The notes under the pieces: generated by a model | Database searches by the model: none | The model's input: the letters and a program-made list of their open reading frames with translations, nothing else | Told to the model about the DNA's origin: nothing | In this document: piece by piece, positions 34,237 to 42,823 of the stretch | Layout: every line of letters starts with the position of its first letter | Numbering within the stretch: position 1 is the first letter of the stretch | Origin: Singulisphaera sp. GP187 | GTDB taxonomy: Bacteria > Planctomycetota > Planctomycetia > Gemmatales > Gemmataceae | Length of the DNA: 44,637 nt | Reading direction: 5' to 3' | Assembly (NCBI GenBank): GCA_945861245.1 | Contig: CAMAUE010000029.1 | Coordinates: 1 to 44,637 of the forward strand | Position numbers and translations under genes: made by a program

Positions 34237-35427
34237 ATGTCCAGTTTGACATTCGACCGCACCGCTGCTGTGGATCGGCTCATGCGTTTTCTCGCCATCG
34301 AAGGCATTACCGGCCAAGAAAAAGCCATCGGCGAGGCCGTCGCCAAGGCTCTGTGTGGACTCGGCGTCCCCACATCGGCGATCCGCTTCGATGACGCCAA
34401 TACGAAAATCCCCTTGCCCACCCAGACCGGCAACCTGATCGTAACGCTACCCGGCACCCGACCCGGCCCGCGCCGGTTGTTCTCGACGCACCTCGATACC
34501 GTGCCGCTGTGCGCCGGTGCCGTTCCGGTGCGCAAAGGTGACCGCATCGTGCCGCAGGGCAAGACCGCTCTCGGCGGCGACAACCGCACCGGCGTTGCGG
34601 CGCTCGTCACCATGCTAGGCGAATTGCACCAGCAAAAGCTGCCGCACGGCCCGCTCACCGTACTCTTCACGGTCCGCGAGGAAAGCGGTCTATGGGGAGC
34701 CCGCATGCTCGATCCCGCCGAACTCGGCAACCCGATCATGGGCTTCAACATTGACGGTGGGTCGGCCCAGACCATCACCATCGGTGCTGTCGGCGCGGAT
34801 CGCTGGGAAGTCGAAATCATCGGCAAAGCATCCCACGCCGGCGTACATCCCGAACGCGGCATCTCCGCCACGATCATCGCGGCTCGCGCTTTGGCGGCAA
34901 TTCATAAGGACGGCTGGTTCGGCAAAGTGAAAAAGAAAACGCAGGAAGGCACATCGAACGTCGGTCCGTTCGGCGATGGCCAAGGCCGACCGGCGGGACA
35001 GGCGACCAATGTCGTAACCGATCTCGTCAAGATACAAGGCGAATCGCGCAGTCACGATACCAAGTTCATCACCGCCATCACATCCGCGTATAAGTCAGCA
35101 TTCGTGCAGGCGGCCAAGGAAGTGCGTGATGATAAAGGCAAGACAGGCAAAGTCAAGTTCACGACTCGACGCGATTACTATCCGTTCCATCTCAAAGAAA
35201 ATAGCCCCGTCATCGCCACCACGCAAGCCGTCGCAAAGAGCCTTGGCTGGGACGCGACGCTCAAACTCTCCAACGGCGGCCTCGATGCGAATTGGCTGAC
35301 CCGGCACGGCATCCCGACGATCACGTTCGGCGCGGGCCAACACGATGTGCACACGATTCAGGAACACACCAACATCAACGAGTTCTACGACGGTTGCGCT
35401 TTCGCTCTGGCGTTGGCAACGGCGTAG
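34237..35427 (+). CDS. M20 family metallopeptidase (tripeptidase/PepT-like)
   Basis: The 396-residue cytoplasmic enzyme belongs to the dinuclear zinc M20/M28 clan. The metal and catalytic positions are present: STH85LD87TV, GGD115NRTG, REES (Glu148-Glu149), NIDGG near 175 and a C-terminal His in QHDVHTIQEHTNINEF. A lid/dimerisation insertion lies between about 185 and 290 (KASHAGVHPERG). The C-terminal motif QEHTNI/EF is typical of the PepT-like subgroup, which removes N-terminal residues from di- and tripeptides, but substrate choice is not fixed by sequence alone. No operon partner is evident. Confidence 0.9.
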   Translation: MSSLTFDRTAAVDRLMRFLAIEGITGQEKAIGEAVAKALCGLGVPTSAIRFDDANTKIPLPTQTGNLIVTLPGTRPGPRRLFSTHLDTVPLCAGAVPVRKGDRIVPQGKTALGGDNRTGVAALVTMLGELHQQKLPHGPLTVLFTVREESGLWGARMLDPAELGNPIMGFNIDGGSAQTITIGAVGADRWEVEIIGKASHAGVHPERGISATIIAARALAAIHKDGWFGKVKKKTQEGTSNVGPFGDGQGRPAGQATNVVTDLVKIQGESRSHDTKFITAITSAYKSAFVQAAKEVRDDKGKTGKVKFTTRRDYYPFHLKENSPVIATTQAVAKSLGWDATLKLSNGGLDANWLTRHGIPTITFGAGQHDVHTIQEHTNINEFYDGCAFALALATA

Positions 35428-35805
35428 ATGGGCTGAATTCAAATTCGCATTGGCATTTGAAAGCTGAACCTGTGTCAGCTGCCCGCATCCGGTTCACGGA
35501 TCGCGGATTGTCCGTTGGAAATGTGCCGACCCCGACCTTCCTAGACCTCGCGAACGGAACGAACGGTGTCAAACCACGCTTGCTTTCCGATGCCGGCGCG
35601 GGTTGGATCGGCAGAAACGCATTGACGTTGTAGTTGGCGTCGTCGCTCGTCAATACCCTGGCAGCCTGATCTCGACGCCGTACCGGGGTGCCATCGCCGG
35701 CGAATTCTGGTCGTGGCATGCGAGTCGCCGACGCCCTGCTGGGTTGGTATAACCTCTCTACGCCGATACTCCTGTACGGAGGCGGTTGCCAGAGGAGCCG
35801 ACTCG
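35428..35805. other. Non-coding gap upstream of the SWIM/MoxR/vWA cluster
   Basis: I see no gene or hairpin here. Frames on both strands lack family signatures. The promoter of the downstream cluster is presumably inside, but no boxes stand out. AGAGGAG at 35791-35797 is the Shine-Dalgarno of the first cluster gene. Confidence 0.4.
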
Positions 35806-37257
35806 ATGATCCCTCTCGACGACGCGTATGTTGACGCCGCAGCGCCGAATCCCGACGCAATCAAGAACGGGCGCGGCCTGGTCCTCAAGAACAAATTCAC
35901 CGCGTACCACATATCCGAGGACGAATCGATTCTGTTCGGTGAATGTCAGGGCAGCGGCAAGGAGCCATATCGCTGCTCTTGCGATTTCGCCCGCGCGGAC
36001 CAACCGACACACCGCTGCTCGTGTCCGAGCCGGCAGTTTCCGTGTAAGCACTGTCTCGGACTGATGTACGCCTACGTGCAAAAGAAGGCCTTCAAGGCTG
36101 CCGCTGTGCCCGACGATCTGCAAGGCAAGCGAGAGAAGATCCAGGCTCGCGTCGAAAAGAAGCAAGCCGACACTGACAAACCGCGTCAGGTCAACCTCGG
36201 CGCTTTGGCGAAGAAGGTCAAAGCGCAGCTGGCTGGCATCGACGTCCTCGAACGGCTCACCGCCGATCTCATCCGTGTCGGCATCGGCAACATGAACGCC
36301 AAGCTTGCAGCAGGCATGGAGGAGCAGGCCAAGCAACTCGGCAACGCCTATTTGCCAGGTGCCCAGGCTGCCCTTCACAATTACACGCGCCTCTTCGCCG
36401 TCGACGATGGATCCTTCACTGATCAGCCAAGTCAACAGCGTGAGCGGATCTACAGCGAGGCTCTTGACCAGCTCAGTAGACTGCACGCGCTCGTCAAACA
36501 AGGCCGAGCCTATCTGCAGCGCCGCCTCGACGATCCCGAACTCAAGCCCGAGACCGATTCCGCCATTGCCGCCTGGCTCGGACACGCCTGGCATCTCGGT
36601 GAACTCAAGGACGCCGGCCTGGTTGAAACCGCCGCGGAACTCGTCCAACTCGCCTTCAATACGCACGACGACGTCGCCCGCAAGGAATACATCGACACCG
36701 GAGTGTGGATGACTCTCGGCAATGGCCGCATCCGCTTGACGCAGAATTTTCGCCCGTACAAGGCGGTCAAGTACATCAAAAGCGACGACAGTTTCTTCCA
36801 GGTGGCCCAGGTGCCGGAGCTATGCGTCTATCCGGGCAACGTCAATCCGCGCGTGCGCTGGGAAGGCATGATCCCCCGCCCGCTTGAGACGAAAGACATC
36901 GACGCGATTCGCCGCCACGGGCAGGCCGATTTCGCCGCTGTCGTCAAGGACGTCAAGTCGCACCTCAAGCGGCCGCTGGCGGACAAGCAGCCGATCAATG
37001 CTCTCCGTTTCAAGCAACTCGGCCGCGTCGGTGACACGTATGTCGTGGAAGACGCCAGCGGCACTCGCCTGGCGATGACCGACGCGGGCATGAGCGAGGA
37101 ACCGGCCAGCTGCCATCTGCTGTCGCTCTTGCCCGCAGGACTTTTTGACGACAACACGCTGATCGCGCGCTTCCGCCACGATCTCGATACGCGCAAGCTG
37201 CAGATCAAGCCGCTGAGTATTGTGACTCGCACGGCGATCGTGCGGTTGACGCTGTGA
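35806..37257 (+). CDS. SWIM zinc-finger protein (YehQ-like)
   Basis: The protein has 483 residues from ATG 35806, with AGAGGAG just upstream; the frame opens at 35713 without support. The SWIM motif is C71-S-C73-x6-C80-K-H82, preceded by another Cys pair (C57-S-C59), all in the first 85 residues. SWIM fingers bind DNA or proteins. A Lys/Gln-rich helical segment (about 100-140) and a long mostly helical region follow, then a beta-rich C-terminal half (WMTLGNGRIRLTQNFRPYKA, VCVYPGN-like LCVYPGNVNPRVRW). It is the first gene of a five-gene co-directional block with HEAT, MoxR, DUF5682 and vWA genes. E. coli YehQ is the SWIM member of an equivalent block. It probably serves as a recognition or adaptor subunit, by inference. 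Confidence 0.87.
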   Translation: MIPLDDAYVDAAAPNPDAIKNGRGLVLKNKFTAYHISEDESILFGECQGSGKEPYRCSCDFARADQPTHRCSCPSRQFPCKHCLGLMYAYVQKKAFKAAAVPDDLQGKREKIQARVEKKQADTDKPRQVNLGALAKKVKAQLAGIDVLERLTADLIRVGIGNMNAKLAAGMEEQAKQLGNAYLPGAQAALHNYTRLFAVDDGSFTDQPSQQRERIYSEALDQLSRLHALVKQGRAYLQRRLDDPELKPETDSAIAAWLGHAWHLGELKDAGLVETAAELVQLAFNTHDDVARKEYIDTGVWMTLGNGRIRLTQNFRPYKAVKYIKSDDSFFQVAQVPELCVYPGNVNPRVRWEGMIPRPLETKDIDAIRRHGQADFAAVVKDVKSHLKRPLADKQPINALRFKQLGRVGDTYVVEDASGTRLAMTDAGMSEEPASCHLLSLLPAGLFDDNTLIARFRHDLDTRKLQIKPLSIVTRTAIVRLTL

Positions 37258-37265
37258 CTGGCACG

Positions 37266-37328
37266 ACGAGCCGGAAGCGTTAGCGACGGACCCCCCAAGA
37301 AAACCCGTCGCTAACGCTTCCGGCTCGT
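37266..37328. repeat. Intergenic inverted repeat, CGAGCCGGAAGCG family
   Basis: The perfect 24-bp arms 37266-37289 and 37305-37328 enclose 15 bases. It is inside the probable operon, between the SWIM and HEAT genes. Confidence 0.96.
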
Positions 37329-37351
37329 AGGTTCCTTGAGGGTTCTCTCCG

Positions 37352-39127
37352 ATGAGCATCGCACTCCTTGCCCAGGTCTACGACGAAGCACGCCGACTGG
37401 CGATCGCAGGAAGCATCGTTGCCGCGAGCGATTTCCGCATCAAGAAACTCATCGTGCCGCTCGAACAGGCCGGCGCCAAGGCCCCAGTCTTTGCGAAGGT
37501 CGCGGAGGGGATCAAGGCGGTCGTCGAGTCCACCGACAAAACCTCAGCCCAAGCACTGCTCGATCTGGCGACGCTCGTCAATGCGATTCTCTACACGCAG
37601 GGAGAGACCGGAGCCGCCGGCGATCTCAAGCCCATCGCCACGACCGATCTGGGGCTGTCGGCCACGCAAACCAGTGCCCGTGTGCTCAAGCCATTGCTGG
37701 AAGCGCTGAGCACCACGGGCTCGGGCCGTTTGGAATTGGTCCGCGACGCTTATGAGCGCGGTGCCTTCCGCGATCTGCGCCTCATCCAACCTGCTGTCGC
37801 CGCCATTGACGACGTCTTTGGCGAGATTGCCGATTTCGTCGCGGACAAGGTTTTGCCGCTCTATGGCACGGCGATCCTGCCGGCGCTCCGTTCGGGCTTC
37901 GATATGAAGTGTCGCGCGGGGCATCCGCGGCGCTTGCGGCTGATGCACCAGCTCGACCCGGCCGGCGCCCGCGACCTGGTCAAGCAATCGCTCGAGAACG
38001 GCTCGAAGGAAGTCAAGGTGGCCGCCATCGAATGCCTCGGGGCCGAGCGCGATGACATTTCCTACCTCTTGGAACAGGCGGCGGCCAAAGCCCAAGAGGT
38101 CCGCCAAGCGGCCTACCGTGCCCTGGCGACCATCGACGACGACGCCGTCATCGCCGTCTTGCAAAAAGCGTTCGCCGGCAAGGATCTCGGCCTGGCGGCG
38201 GCATCGCTCAAGACGAGTCGCAATGCCAAGCTGCTCAAGTTCGTCCTGTCCGGCATTGAGGATGGGCTCGCGCAGCTTCGTAAGACGAAGGAAAAAAAAG
38301 AGATCAGCGCCGGTCTGAGCCGATTGATGCTGATGCTGTCGTGTTTGGAAGGCCGTGACGACGCCGCCAGCGAAGCGCTGGTGCTCCAGGTGTTTGCCGA
38401 CCGAGATGGCCTGGCGAAGGTAAGAGGCGACACGACCTCCGGCAGCGACCTGAACGCCGTCGTCGTTCGACTGATGGCGTACGGCACGCCGCGCATGCGC
38501 GGGACGCTCGTGGACAATCACGCCGCCCTGGACGCAGAAGATCTCGATGAATGCTTCCACGCCGCCCGGACCGAAGTGCCGGCCGACAAGGTCTTCGCGA
38601 TTTTCGCTCCTTATGTGACGGCCAAGGTTGACGCGAAGAAAAAGGATCGCGACCCGGCCTACGCCAAGCGGTCGGCGATCATCGAGCAACTTGAGCAACA
38701 CTTGTACACATATCGGCAGACCGATGCATTACCGCCGCTCGACCCGCGCTGGCTCGACCTGGCCGTGCAGGTGGAGGATTTGTATCTGGTCGGGCGCCTG
38801 ATTCGTCCGGGCCACGCCGCCGCCAATGCGTATTTGTCGAAGACCTTCACGGAGCAGTTCAAGAAGGCCAAGCAGATGTACGACTGTCACGACGCCGCGG
38901 CGGCCATGGTCCGCGCCGAGCATCCCGACGCCACGGACGCGGTCATCGCCACGCTCGAGAAGTTCGGCGACAAGGCCGGGTACTACGAATACTATCTCGG
39001 CCACCTCGTCGCCGAACTGCCGAAGTCAGCCTTGCCGCGGCTTGAGGCGTTGATCCCCAAGCTGCACGATCGTGTCGCGGACAGCCTGCTCGGCTTCATG
39101 CAGCAACTGCGCGACAAGCCCGCTTGA
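37352..39127 (+). CDS. HEAT-repeat protein of the MoxR/vWA cluster
   Basis: The 591-residue soluble, largely helical protein has HEAT-like repeats clearest at about 200-300: DLVKQSLENGSKEVKVAAIE, then EQAAAKAQEVRQAAYRALAT, then IAVLQKAFAGKDLGLAAAS. The N- and C-terminal parts are helical without recognised domains. HEAT solenoids serve as protein-binding scaffolds. It is codirectional with and 94 bases after the SWIM gene, the gap being mostly hairpin. E. coli yehLMPQ has no matching gene, so this subunit is an addition or replacement in this lineage. I infer that it belongs to the same complex from position only. Confidence 0.8.
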   Translation: MSIALLAQVYDEARRLAIAGSIVAASDFRIKKLIVPLEQAGAKAPVFAKVAEGIKAVVESTDKTSAQALLDLATLVNAILYTQGETGAAGDLKPIATTDLGLSATQTSARVLKPLLEALSTTGSGRLELVRDAYERGAFRDLRLIQPAVAAIDDVFGEIADFVADKVLPLYGTAILPALRSGFDMKCRAGHPRRLRLMHQLDPAGARDLVKQSLENGSKEVKVAAIECLGAERDDISYLLEQAAAKAQEVRQAAYRALATIDDDAVIAVLQKAFAGKDLGLAAASLKTSRNAKLLKFVLSGIEDGLAQLRKTKEKKEISAGLSRLMLMLSCLEGRDDAASEALVLQVFADRDGLAKVRGDTTSGSDLNAVVVRLMAYGTPRMRGTLVDNHAALDAEDLDECFHAARTEVPADKVFAIFAPYVTAKVDAKKKDRDPAYAKRSAIIEQLEQHLYTYRQTDALPPLDPRWLDLAVQVEDLYLVGRLIRPGHAAANAYLSKTFTEQFKKAKQMYDCHDAAAAMVRAEHPDATDAVIATLEKFGDKAGYYEYYLGHLVAELPKSALPRLEALIPKLHDRVADSLLGFMQQLRDKPA

Positions 39128-39145
39128 CCGTTGTTTCAAAATCTC

Positions 39146-39224
39146 TTGGCGAGCCGAACTCCGTAAGGAGTCGGGTTCCTGGCCGCACGCGAAACCCGAC
39201 TCCTTACGGAGTTCGGCTCGCCAA
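39146..39224. repeat. Long perfect inverted repeat within the cluster
   Basis: The exact 32-bp arms 39146-39177 and 39193-39224 enclose 15 bases. The arm begins TTGGCGAGCCGAACTCCGTA. It lies between the HEAT and MoxR genes; the AAA frame reads through it from 39124, but that extension is not coding. Confidence 0.96.
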
Positions 39225-39258
39225 AGCGGACGCGTCCTTCCTTCTTGAGGCAACATTC

Positions 39259-40383
39259 ATGGCGAAGAAAAAAGCGGACGACGAAACCACGCCCGGTGCC
39301 GACAGCCAGATGCTGCGCGCTCCCGCGGAGGTCCTCTATGCTGCGGAACTCGAACATCTGATGAAGAACGACAAGTACGACCGCCCTCCTGGCTGGCGCA
39401 TGTCGGCACGCGCGGTTTTGACGTACATATGCGGCGGCAAGTCCGGCTCGATGGAAATCACGCCCAAGTACATCGGCCATCAGCGTCTCGTCGAAATCGC
39501 CATATCCACGCTGATAACCGATCGCTCGCTGCTACTTCTGGGCGAACCGGGGACAGCGAAGTCGTGGCTGTCGGAGCATCTCGCCGCGGCGATCAATGGC
39601 GATTCGACGAAGGTCGTGCAGGGGACCGCGGGCACAACCGAAGAGCAAATTCGCTATTCCTGGAACTACGCGATGCTCATCGCCAAGGGGCCGAGCCATG
39701 ACGCCCTCATTCGAAGCCCGATCTTTCGCGCCATGGAGTCGGGCACACTCGCCCGCTTCGAGGAAATCACGCGCTGCGCCGCCGAGGTCCAGGATGCGCT
39801 CATCTCCATCCTGTCGGAAAAACGGCTCTCCGTGCCCGAACTGGCGACTGAAGTGCCAGCCAACAAGGGATTCTCGATCATCGCCACCGCCAACACTCGC
39901 GATCGCGGCGTCAACGACATGTCGGCCGCCCTCAAACGCCGCTTCAATATGATCATCCTGCCCAGCCCCGCCACGCTCGAGACCGAGATCCTGATCGTTC
40001 GCAAACGCGTCAAGGAGTTGGCCGTCAATCTCGAACTGAAGGCAAGCTTGCCCACCGAAGACGCCGTCGCGCAGGTCGTCACCATTTTTCGCGAGCTCCG
40101 CACTGGGCAGACACTCGACGGCAAGAACAAGCTCAAGGTCCCCTCCGGCGTCCTCTCCACGGCCGAGGCGATCTCGGTGTTGGCCAACGGCATGGCGCTG
40201 GCCGGCAACTTCGGCAGCGGGGAAGTGACCGCACACGATCTCGCTGCCGGGCTGCAGGGCGCGGTCGTCAAGGATGAAGAAAAGGACAAAGTCGTCTGGC
40301 AGGAATACCTGTCGAACGTCCTCAAGAAGCGCGGCGCCGAGTGGCGGCCGCTGTTCACCTCCTGCTCGGAGCACAACTCGTGA
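39259..40383 (+). CDS. MoxR-class AAA+ ATPase (YehL-like)
   Basis: The protein has 374 residues from ATG 39259 (TTGAGG upstream). The AAA+ core starts near 70: Walker A G95-E-P-G-T-A-K-S102, Walker B-like region LARFEEI (Glu168-Glu169, in place of the usual Asp-Glu), sensor 1 with Asn212 (IIATANTRDRG) and arginine finger region LKRRFN (Arg227/Arg228). A winged-helix-like N-terminus (RMSARAVLTYICGG) precedes it. MoxR ATPases act as chaperone-like remodelers with vWA partners, for example RavA-ViaA and YehL-YehP. Its stop codon overlaps the GTG start of the DUF5682 gene (GTGA), so the two are translationally coupled. The cellular target is unknown. Confidence 0.92.
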   Translation: MAKKKADDETTPGADSQMLRAPAEVLYAAELEHLMKNDKYDRPPGWRMSARAVLTYICGGKSGSMEITPKYIGHQRLVEIAISTLITDRSLLLLGEPGTAKSWLSEHLAAAINGDSTKVVQGTAGTTEEQIRYSWNYAMLIAKGPSHDALIRSPIFRAMESGTLARFEEITRCAAEVQDALISILSEKRLSVPELATEVPANKGFSIIATANTRDRGVNDMSAALKRRFNMIILPSPATLETEILIVRKRVKELAVNLELKASLPTEDAVAQVVTIFRELRTGQTLDGKNKLKVPSGVLSTAEAISVLANGMALAGNFGSGEVTAHDLAAGLQGAVVKDEEKDKVVWQEYLSNVLKKRGAEWRPLFTSCSEHNS

Positions 40384-42731
40384 ACTCCTGGCGCATCCAC
40401 GTCTTCGGCGTCCGCCATCTCTCGCCGTCGGGAGCCTGGCACCTTCGTCGCTTCCTCGACAAGGTGCGTCCCAAGGTGCTGCTGATCGAGGGACTCGACG
40501 ACGCCGCCCAACTCATCCCTGACATCACGCGCAAGGGCACGAAGCCGCCGATCGCCATCCTCGCGTACACCGATTCGCAGCCGGTGCGGACGCTCGTCTA
40601 TCCCGTCGCACGCTACAGCCCGGAATATCAGGCGCTCCGATGGGCCGACGAACACGACGCTCGCGCCGAGTTCATCGATCTGCCTGCCGACATTTTTCTT
40701 GGTCTGCAAGATGTCGAGGCGGAACGCATGGAGCGGCAGCGCAAGAAAGCAGCCGAGGACGCTGAAGCTGGCGCTGATGCGGAGGAAGCAAAGGATACCG
40801 CCACGCCGCAGAATTTGTGGAGGCCCGAACGAGACGAATCGATCTACCAGCGCATCGCAGCCCGCTGTGGCGAGCCTGATTACGACACCTATTGGGAGCG
40901 CCGCTTCGAACACAATCTCGAGGACGACAGCTACCGCCTGGCCGCGTTCGAATTCGGCAAGGCTCTCCGTGACGAGGAGGATCCGCCCCTGTGGCGTGCC
41001 GAGAATCTCGTCCGCGAGAGCTACATGCGCCGACGCATCGGAGAAGTCATCGCCAGTGGCGTCAAGCCGGAACAGATCGTCGCCGTGGTCGGGGCTTTCC
41101 ATGCCTCCGTGCTTACCGCCGATCTCCCCGCGATCACCGATGACGAACTCGCCCGGCTGCGGCGCCGGTCGAGCAAACTGACACTCATGCCCTATTCGTA
41201 CTTCAAGCTCTCCACGCAATCGGGCTACGGAGCCGGCAACCACGCCCCGGCGTATTTCGAACTCCTCTGGGATAGTCTGCAGCGGCACGAACTCGGCGAA
41301 CTTCCGGGCGAGTATCTTTCCCACGTCGCCCGCTACCTGCGCACTCACGGTACCCATCGTTCGACGGCTGAGGTCATCGAAGGCGTTCGTTTGGCCCGCA
41401 CCCTGGCGGCGCTGCAGGACGGCACAGCGCCGACGCTGCGCGATCTGCGCGACGCCGCGGTAACGCTAATCGGCCACGGCGACGGTCTTGTGGTGCGCGA
41501 GGCCCTCGCTGAAATCGACATCGGCTCCGCCATTGGGGAATTGCCCAAGGGGGTGAGCCAGACGTCGATTCAGGGGGATTTCGATCGCGAACTCGCCCGC
41601 CTCAAGCTGGAAAAGTATCGCACCACGGTCGCGCAAGATGTCAAACTCGATCTTCGCGAGAACCGCCTCGTCGCTAGCGAGGAAGCCGCTTTTCTCGATC
41701 TGCATCGCTCGTCGTTCTTTCATCGCTTGCGAATGCTTGGCGTCCAGTTCGCCACTCCTGTCTCGACCGGGCAGCAATCCGCCACCTGGGCGGAACACTG
41801 GCGACTGCAGTGGACGCCCGAAAGCGAGATCGCCCTCGTCGAAGCGGTGCTACTGGGCGAAACCGTGGAGTTGGCAACCAGCTTCCAGTTCAAGACGCAG
41901 CTCGAAAGTTGCACGAGCATCGCCACGGCCGCCGACCACGTGACGAACGCATGCCGGTGCGGACTAATGGCTTCGATGGACCTCGCGCGGCAGCGTCTCC
42001 AGGAACTAGCGGCTGTCAGCTCCGAGCTAAAGGTCATCGCTCATGCGGCCTTCCAACTCAGCCAGGTGGTCCGCTATGGCGACGTCCGTAGGTTTGACCC
42101 GGCGCCGCTCCTGCCGCTCATGGAGGAACTGTTCGTCTCCGGCGCCCTCGCCCTGCACGCGGCGGCCAACTGCGACAGCGACGCTGCCAAGGATATCGTA
42201 ATCGCCATCGAGGAGCTCAACCGCGTCAGCCTCGAACATCACGATCGGGTTGATGAGACGCTCTGGCTCGAACGACTCCGGCTCCTGTCCGACGCCGACG
42301 ACCGCAACCCGCTTTTATCGGGCTTCGCATGCGCCACGCTGTTGGAACGAAATCTGATCAACAACGACGACTTGGTGCGCGAAGTTTCGCGCCGCCTTTC
42401 GCCGGGAATTCCTGCCGATCTCGGTGCCGGTTGGTTTGAAGGGCTTGCCAAGCGCAATCGCTATTCCTTGCTCGCTCGCCAGGCGCTTTGGGAAGCGCTG
42501 GCGGCGTACATCGAATCGCTGGATGCCGAGCAGTTCAAGCGTGCCCTCGTCTTTTTGCGCCGGGCGTTCGGCGTCTTCAGTCCGCGCGAAAAGCGGCAGA
42601 TCTGCGAGAACCTTGCCCATCTCTGGGGTCTGGATGAAGAGAAGGCGTTCGACGAAGTCGTCAAGCCGCTCAGCGACGAAGAAGAGAAAACGCTGAAGGA
42701 CCTCAGCGAGTTCGATTTTGGGGATTTGTAA
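40380..42731 (+). CDS. DUF5682 family protein (YehM-like)
   Basis: The protein has 783 residues from GTG 40380, which overlaps the stop of the ATPase gene by 4 bases; the in-frame ATG at 40341 lies inside that gene. The N-terminal 250 residues show spaced motifs G10-V-R-H13-L-S-P, LLIE37G and G238-A-F-H241, resembling the GxxH...E...GxxH pattern of the TraB/Tiki/EreA/ChaN superfamily of metal-dependent enzymes. Activity is therefore possible, as inference. The remaining helical region has no recognised motif. The length is close to E. coli YehM (about 760 residues). Position between MoxR and vWA genes matches the yehL-yehM-yehP order. Confidence 0.88.
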   Translation: MNSWRIHVFGVRHLSPSGAWHLRRFLDKVRPKVLLIEGLDDAAQLIPDITRKGTKPPIAILAYTDSQPVRTLVYPVARYSPEYQALRWADEHDARAEFIDLPADIFLGLQDVEAERMERQRKKAAEDAEAGADAEEAKDTATPQNLWRPERDESIYQRIAARCGEPDYDTYWERRFEHNLEDDSYRLAAFEFGKALRDEEDPPLWRAENLVRESYMRRRIGEVIASGVKPEQIVAVVGAFHASVLTADLPAITDDELARLRRRSSKLTLMPYSYFKLSTQSGYGAGNHAPAYFELLWDSLQRHELGELPGEYLSHVARYLRTHGTHRSTAEVIEGVRLARTLAALQDGTAPTLRDLRDAAVTLIGHGDGLVVREALAEIDIGSAIGELPKGVSQTSIQGDFDRELARLKLEKYRTTVAQDVKLDLRENRLVASEEAAFLDLHRSSFFHRLRMLGVQFATPVSTGQQSATWAEHWRLQWTPESEIALVEAVLLGETVELATSFQFKTQLESCTSIATAADHVTNACRCGLMASMDLARQRLQELAAVSSELKVIAHAAFQLSQVVRYGDVRRFDPAPLLPLMEELFVSGALALHAAANCDSDAAKDIVIAIEELNRVSLEHHDRVDETLWLERLRLLSDADDRNPLLSGFACATLLERNLINNDDLVREVSRRLSPGIPADLGAGWFEGLAKRNRYSLLARQALWEALAAYIESLDAEQFKRALVFLRRAFGVFSPREKRQICENLAHLWGLDEEKAFDEVVKPLSDEEEKTLKDLSEFDFGDL

Positions 42732-42735
42732 CAGC

Positions 42736-42797
42736 ACGAGCCGGAAGCGTGAGCGACGGATTTTCGTATCAAACCGTCGCTCACGCTTCCGGCTCGT
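42736..42797. repeat. Intergenic inverted repeat, CGAGCCGGAAGCG family
   Basis: The perfect 24-bp arms 42736-42759 and 42774-42797 enclose 14 bases. It lies between the DUF5682 and vWA genes. Confidence 0.96.
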
Positions 42798-42823
42798 TAG
42801 CCGATCGCGTTGGAGTCCGAAAA

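Noticed and set aside
35375..35912. Minus-strand frames in the gap before the SWIM gene
   Set aside because: They have no family signatures and one runs into the SWIM coding region; treated as non-coding.
39124..39258. N-terminal extension of the MoxR ATPase overlapping the HEAT gene stop
   Set aside because: The extension reads straight through a perfect 32-bp inverted repeat; ATG 39259 has its own Shine-Dalgarno.
39666..41357. 563-codon open frame antisense to MoxR and DUF5682
   Set aside because: It spans two well-supported genes on the other strand and has no recognisable domain.
42749..42823. N-terminal extension of the vWA protein
   Set aside because: It lies within the CGAGCCGGAAGCG hairpin; ATG 42824 has TTGGAG upstream.
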